The notes beneath the pieces were generated by a model. It was not told the DNA's origin and searched no databases. It saw only the letters and a list, made by a program, of their open reading frames with translations. Positions 59,121-64,000 of a stretch of DNA of 64,000 nucleotides are shown one piece after another; the first letter of the stretch is position 1, and the number at the start of each line of letters is the position of its first letter. This stretch comes from Buddleja alternifolia (Eukaryota; Streptophyta; Magnoliopsida; Lamiales; Scrophulariaceae). The stretch spans positions 23,451,101 to 23,515,100 of the forward strand of contig CM033396.1 of the NCBI GenBank assembly GCA_019426215.1. Reading direction: 5' to 3'. A program made the position numbers and the translations under genes.

Positions 59121-60320
59121 TGGCGCCGTCTATGGGAAGAGCGCTCCAACCATGAGTATGGAAACTACGTCACAAGCTCATACTATCGGAGATAGAATGA
59201 CTAGCCAACACCAGCCAGCTGCTGCCGATGAACTTCTTAACCCAACACCTAAAGATCAGCCCAACATTCGAGTGGGGGAAGAAAATCCCCCTACTGGTCA
59301 GACTGAAGGCGGAGGTCCTGAAGTAGCACCCCCGACGAATGAGCAAAATGTGTCGCCTATAACATTAGCGGTGATTCTACCCCCTATTTTCAGGGTGTTC
59401 AAGATCACTAAAGAAGCACTGCTTGCTCTAATTGAAGATGCCTCGATGTGAGTAGCCGCGAGGGTGGTTCAACAATACGCCCAAACAAGTCCCTCACGGG
59501 CACCACCTTTTCCAACAGCTAGTAAGGGGCAAGACCCCCACATGAGAAGTCGTCAGGAGGCTTCCCAACCTTAAGAGCAGGGGTTGCAAGATCCACCCCT
59601 CTATCTGCTTGTAGGGGTCCGGAGCCTCGAGAAAAGAGTCACCCTCACCAAGGAACACCATGCCAATCCCTCCGCCGAGGTCAGGAGTCTTTGACCCCCG
59701 GCGAGATTTGATTAAGGAGATCCAACTCCCCAGTAAATGGGGCAGCAAGAGAAGGAGAAAAGAATAGTGTGGTCTAACCCCCTGAGAGGCCTTCGAGAGG
59801 TAGAGATAGAAGGCCAATGCCTCCCAGGTCTCCACGCCGAGGTCATGTCTCATTGACCCCCGAGGAGGCCTTGCCAAGGCCAGAAGACCGGAGAAGGCGT
59901 GCACCTTGCCATGATGGAAGCTCAGAGAACTATGGGCGATATGAGGACATGCAACTGGTGCAAATAGCTGTGGCTCCATCAAAGAGAAGTCCCCTCTGGT
60001 CAGCAATTTTAGCAGAATCTTTGCCCCCAGGGTTTAAAATTCCCCATCTAAGTGAGTAAGAGGGAGATGGAGACCCCAGGAACATGTTGACAAGTTCAAC
60101 GCTAAGGTTGATATGTATGATGTCAGCGACACAACCTACTGTAAGATCTTTCTAACTACCCTCTCTGGAAGGGCGCTTAGTTGGTTTAATAGACTGCCCG
60201 CGGGTACCATCACCGGTTTCGATCAGCTGACTAAGCACTTCCTCAATCACTTCTCCATGAACAAAAAATATCCCAAGATAACATCCTTCCTATTTACGGT
60301 GGTTATCAAAGGGATGGATT
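59121..60320 (+). pseudogene. Ty3/gypsy gag, fragmented and 3'-truncated
   Basis: The first frame (59152, MSMETTSQAHTIGDRMTSQ) is the Pro/Glu-rich N-terminus and stops at 59449. After many breaks, the conserved capsid part appears in another frame: LPPGFKIPHLSE near 60030, then YCKIFLTTLSGRALSWFNRL and FDQLTKHFLNHFSMNKK (60130-60270). Gag of this type packages element RNA. The sequence ends abruptly near 60320; protease and pol are absent. Confidence 0.8.
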
Positions 60321-61300
60321 GATTGTAATAAATACATTTAATTATTGTAATTAAATAATTTCATTCAATCAATATTAATAGTACTATTAATTTAAAATTA
60401 ATAAAGTACTATTAATTTAAAATTAATAAAGTACTATTGATAAAAAGAAATTAGTATTTAATTAATTACCAATTGGATTGGATTGAGAATATTATTTAAA
60501 TACTTAACACTGGGCTTGGAATTGGACGAAGCCCAGTAAACCTGTGCCTTGGTCATGCACCGCCGGCACCTCCCCCCCACCTTAGTCAAGGAGTAGCTTT
60601 TTATTTAAGCACTGGTGTTTAGCTAAAATCATAACTTTGTTTGCCTTTTCATCTTAGAGAGTGAAAAAGAGTAAAACACAAAAATCCTTTCTCTCTCCAC
60701 ATTAAGCCCCTAAGTCGCCCAACCCAGTCTAAGGTAGAGGAGGTCGAGCTTCAAGAATTGAAGATCATCTTTCGCGTGATTATCTAGAGGAAGGAACGAT
60801 CTGTTACTTCTCAAAAGCTTGACTTTAGAAATTCATCGAAAAGGTAATTGGATTACATCTTATTCTTGTTTTCAATTTTATGTGAATATTAAATTATCAA
60901 AACATGAATTGAATCCGGGCTTTGTGAATCGGAGAAAATTTTATCCGTTGGTTCGATTCACAACACTATCCGCGCCAGATCATGATGGCAATCATCGTCG
61001 TTTGCTTTGGCGAACACTATTCGACATCGCGAACAGGCGGCACTGCTATGCAGCGTTGCCATGTCGCCATTTGCTACGCAGTGCTGCCATAGCAATGGCG
61101 ACACACGCATTTTCGAATTGTGCAATTTAGTTTTTTTAATTCCAAAAATTCAAAAAAAACGCAGCCATACAAGTTTCAGATAAAAAAACCATTCAATTGA
61201 TCCAAAAATTAAACTGAAAATCCAACCAATTCCAATATGCGATAAAAACAAATTTTGAAGCATATAATCACGAATATAAATCCGAGCCATGTCAAACCTT
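60321..61300. other. Non-coding sequence between gypsy gag and LTR junction
   Basis: A 25-bp unit (AATAAAGTACTATTAATTTA) is repeated three times at 60370-60440. The rest may be the internal region of the minus-strand element whose primer site is at 61301-61313. No coding domain is recognised. Confidence 0.4.
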
Positions 61301-61313
61301 GGCTCTGATACCA
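61301..61313 (-). other. Primer-binding site of a minus-strand LTR element
   Basis: TGGTATCAGAGCC is an exact match to the initiator tRNA-Met primer site. It is preceded on the minus strand by ...CCCAACA and one G, a typical LTR end. The LTR would extend rightwards from 61315 (TGTTGGGATAATTGG on the plus strand). Internal sequence to the left lacks gag-pol, so a non-autonomous element is likely. Confidence 0.6.
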
Positions 61314-61954
61314 CTGTTGGGATAATTGGAAAACATACATATAGCCCGACTAAACATAGTGGTAAATTAAAACTTTAGTTTCTAGGATTTAAAATGTGAG
61401 TTTATTAATCATACGGACTTATCACGTATCATAGGCATGCGCGTCTCTACACTAGTTATTTAAAACTTGAATAAAGAAGATCTTACCTTATTCGATTTTT
61501 CATAAAAATCAAAGAGTTTCTTCTTCTTTAATGTAAGCTCCCAGACTTGCTCCTCGTTCCTTGAATCAACTGACTCGTTCTTTTCTTTGATGAAGATTTC
61601 GAATTCTTCCACCAAAAACACCCTTGTCCTGATTCTTGATTCACTTCAGAGACCCAAGTATTTCTCCTCTAAAGTTGATCCACACCCCGGATACCCACTC
61701 ATTTATAATCTTTAGCTAGGTTGATCTATAAATGTTTATTTTAACTCTAAGGAATAGTGTATGGGATTAAGGTGAAAACAAAAATTACTTCTTTAAGTAT
61801 TTTGGAAGAGTTCTTGAATTCAAGATCATGATGAATAATTAAGAACTCAAGAACATGTATGTGAGAAAGAGAAAGGACAATTTTTCTTGCAAGAGAAACA
61901 AAATATTTGGCTTGTGAAGGGATGAAATTTTCGTTTCCTACATGTCCTATATAG

Positions 61955-62232
61955 AGGGTGTTTGGCTAAGCTTATCTAAAACATCTTATAAGTTTCTACA
62001 TCTTATAAGATGTTTTAGGAGCTTATAAAATGTACCATTTTATAAGATGTTTAAAAAAAGGTGGGCTTGTATTACTTTTTTAAAAACAGCTTATAAGACC
62101 TAAACATCTTATTTTTTTGGTCTTATAAGCTGTTTTTTTAGAAAAAATTACCAAACAAATTTATAGAGCTTATAAGCTCTAAAATATCTTATAAGATGTT
62201 TAGAGGAGCTTATAAGCTTAGCCAAACGCCCT
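61955..62232. mobile_element. MITE of the 'GCTTATAAGC' family
   Basis: AGGGTGTTTGGCTAAGCTTAT at the left and ATAAGCTTAGCCAAACGCCCT at the right are inverted with one difference. The 278-bp interior repeats CATCTTATAAG and AGCTTATAAG on both strands. A decayed relative is at 6639-6916. Target duplication unclear. Confidence 0.8.
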
Positions 62233-62422
62233 TTAAGTTCTTGCAATTCTTTCCTATGTGGAACTCTGGGAAAATTAAATAATTAATTAAAAAATCAGGT
62301 TTACCACCAAAAATGACTGGGTACAGAAAATGGTATGTTATGACAAAGGGTATGTCATCTCAGCTAAGAGACGATGTACTCTATGTCGTTTCTTACTATT
62401 ATTATTATTATTGTTATTTTTT

Positions 62423-62459
62423 AAATCAAAGTGAGACGTATGTCGTCTCACTTTGATTT
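62423..62459. repeat. Perfect 16-bp stem, 5-base loop
   Basis: AAATCAAAGTGAGACG and its complement surround TATGT. Related motifs GACGATGTACTCTATGTCG (62370) and CATATGTTATGTCGTCTCAC (62512) lie on either side, so GTCGTCTCAC-type motifs recur in both orientations at what may be the left end of the Mutator-like element. Confidence 0.8.
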
Positions 62460-63500
62460 TTTTTTTAATATTGTGTCAGCTGTGAGTGCTGACACATGAA
62501 TAGTGAAACGACATATGTTATGTCGTCTCACTAATTTCCCTTTTTTTTTTCCTTTCTCTTTTCTTTCTTTTCTCTTCTTCGTTTCTCTTCTCCTTCTGCA
62601 TGTCAAATTTTTCACTCTACATCTCACCACCATTGTCGACAAGCACGAATTTTTCTTCAAAATTTGTTCGTCAACTACGAAATTAAGGTAATTCTATGTA
62701 TTATACTTTTGAACTTCCTAAATTTTGAGTTAGTATATTGTTTTTATTTTATTGTAATGTGGGTTCAAAACTTGAATTTTTAGGTATAAATTCAATTAGT
62801 TAGCTATAATTTTTGGGTTATTTGGTATAATTCTCGAATATGTTGGTATAATTATTATTTTGACTTTTAGGTTAAATTTTGACCCTAAGGTATAATGTCA
62901 ATTTTTAGTGTTTTTTTTATGGTTTGAAATCTGATATAAGTGTTAGTTTGTAATTATGTAGAAATTTAAGTATAATTTCAGAGGTATAATTTTGAATTTA
63001 TTGTTAGGGTTTAAATTTTCATATAAGTTGCAAATGAAATTTCAAATGTTTAGGTTTACATAGTATTTATAATTTCGAATGAGTAGTTATAATTTTTAGG
63101 TTTAATTTGTAATATAGAAGTATAATTTGTATATATAAATTCTAATTTTGTAGGTATATAATTTCTAATTTTATGTATAATTTGTAGGTATAATTTTATT
63201 TTTTGACTATAATTTTAAATTTAGTGTTTATTTGTGGTTTGAATTTTGATATTATATAGAAAATATCGAGGAGGAACACAGTTGATGTTTTAGTATACAC
63301 GGATGGTCAAATTATTGAAAACTCAAATTCAGTGAGATATAACACTCGTCCAAGCACTAACATGAGAATATCTCGTACGATCACATACGCTGAATTGTTG
63401 GAGAAGTTATATGCGAGAACAAGAACTGATCGGAATAATTTTTTATTAAAAGTAATTATAAAGTTTGAATTTAAAAAGAGAAATGTGATGAGGGAGCACA

Positions 63501-63941
63501 ATGGAGATCAAAGATGATGACACTTTTGCGTTTTTCTTGGATCCTAACATTTTCGTCGAGTTTTATATTGAGAAAAAACCCATCCAACATCAGGTTCAAT
63601 TTAGCTCGTTGCTAACCCAAGTGACGTCGTTAACGCCACCCCAATTCATGTCGTACTTTACACATCCCTCAATTCCAGATTTGAATACGCAGTCACAAAC
63701 CCAATTCATGCCTTATTTTTACATACTATCATCATATTTATTTTTAATTATAGGTTCGTCTACGCAAAATTCCCCTTTGGAAAATCGTCATTTGAGGAAT
63801 TTTGTAGTTCCTGACGTAGAAGCAGGTAATTATGAATCTTCTAATAAGTTTCATAATTGTTGTATTCCTTTGATTCATGACTTGTTATTCTTATTTTTAC
63901 ATACTATCATCATATTCTTCCTTAATTGCAAGTCCGTCTAG
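63501..63941 (+). pseudogene. Part of a MuDR-like transposase N-terminus
   Basis: MEIKDDDTFAFFLDPNIF and VEFYIEKKPIQHQ match the second half of the plant MuDR N-terminal domain. TTATTTTTACATACTATCATCATAT occurs twice (63713 and 63887), each followed by a similar acceptor-like end, so the exon-intron structure is partly duplicated. The frame to 63941 probably runs into intron sequence after about 63600. Confidence 0.45.
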
Positions 63942-64000
63942 ACAAAGCCGTCATGACTTTGAGCAACCCAATTTTGGGTCTTGTGATTTTGTAGACGTTG

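Larger units (their letters stand above)
62340..64000 (+). mobile_element. Mutator-like element, left part, runs off the window
   Basis: Plus-strand fragments from 63260 resemble the N-terminus of plant MuDR-type transposases: VYTDGQI, ISRTITYAELLEKLYARTRTDR (63370-63430), then EIKDDDTFAFFLDPN and FIEKKPI-like text FYIEKKPIQHQ (63501-63595). The first fragment ends at 63515 in another frame than the second (from 63501), so there is a frameshift or unrecognised intron. The catalytic DDE domain would lie beyond 64000. Preceding sequence (62700-63230) is dominated by GTATAATTT motifs. Confidence 0.6.

Noticed and set aside
59494..60006. 170-codon minus-strand frame
   Set aside because: It is antisense to the degraded gypsy gag.

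Overview
This is a nuclear window from a flowering plant, almost certainly a eudicot. It is AT-rich, its genes are split by short introns with GT/GC-AG borders, and it is crowded with plant-type transposable elements (chromovirus Ty3/gypsy, Ty1/copia, PIF/Harbinger, hAT-like, Mutator-like, tRNA-derived SINEs and an endogenous pararetrovirus). I cannot fix the species from sequence alone.

Four conserved housekeeping genes can be rebuilt exon by exon, all on the minus strand. (1) A SWI/SNF subunit of the SWP73/BAF60 family, coding 3139-5341, 539 aa, with a 5'UTR intron that puts its promoter near 6.2 kb. (2) A STEEP1/CXorf56 homologue of 232 aa whose seven coding exons are spread from 8053 to 18912 because a 5.7 kb gypsy element sits in intron 2. 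(3) The translation elongation factor subunit eEF1B-beta, 30120-31988, 235 aa, with a GC-AG intron and a telo-box near its 5' end. (4) Sec61-gamma of the ER translocon, 36258-36598, 69 aa. A plus-strand F-box/LRR-like gene (42861-44458) has three exons and carries a one-base frameshift; a 5'-truncated sister copy lies 1.5 kb upstream at 41313.

The rest is mostly mobile DNA. From left to right: a PIF/Harbinger element with a SANT/Myb-like ORF (513-1897); a MITE and a possible LINE relic (6.6-7.3 kb); a chromovirus (11282-16977) that itself holds a solo LTR (14703-15091) with a perfect 5-bp target duplication; a Tourist-like MITE (21136-21681); a pararetroviral block with RNase H tail, downstream ORF, promoter, poly(A) signal and tRNA-Met primer site (22085-24589); a broken gypsy 5' end on the minus strand (24640-26708); a 0.9 kb TIR element (28301-29196); two diverged SINE copies (about 33.4 and 37.0 kb); three hAT-like non-autonomous elements (47359-48628, 48690-49356, 50734-51123); a nearly complete 5.1 kb copia element on the minus strand (51431-56509); a gypsy LTR plus gag remnant (58628-60320); an LTR/primer-site boundary on the minus strand (61301-61315) with a nested MITE; and a Mutator-like transposase start running off the right edge.

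The genes do not form a pathway. They are unrelated housekeeping genes separated by nested insertions. The most informative points are the fully resolved STEEP1 gene interrupted by nested retroelements, the pararetroviral block, the target-site duplications that date and order the insertions, and the chimeric F-box duplicates. I found no convincing new molecular system.
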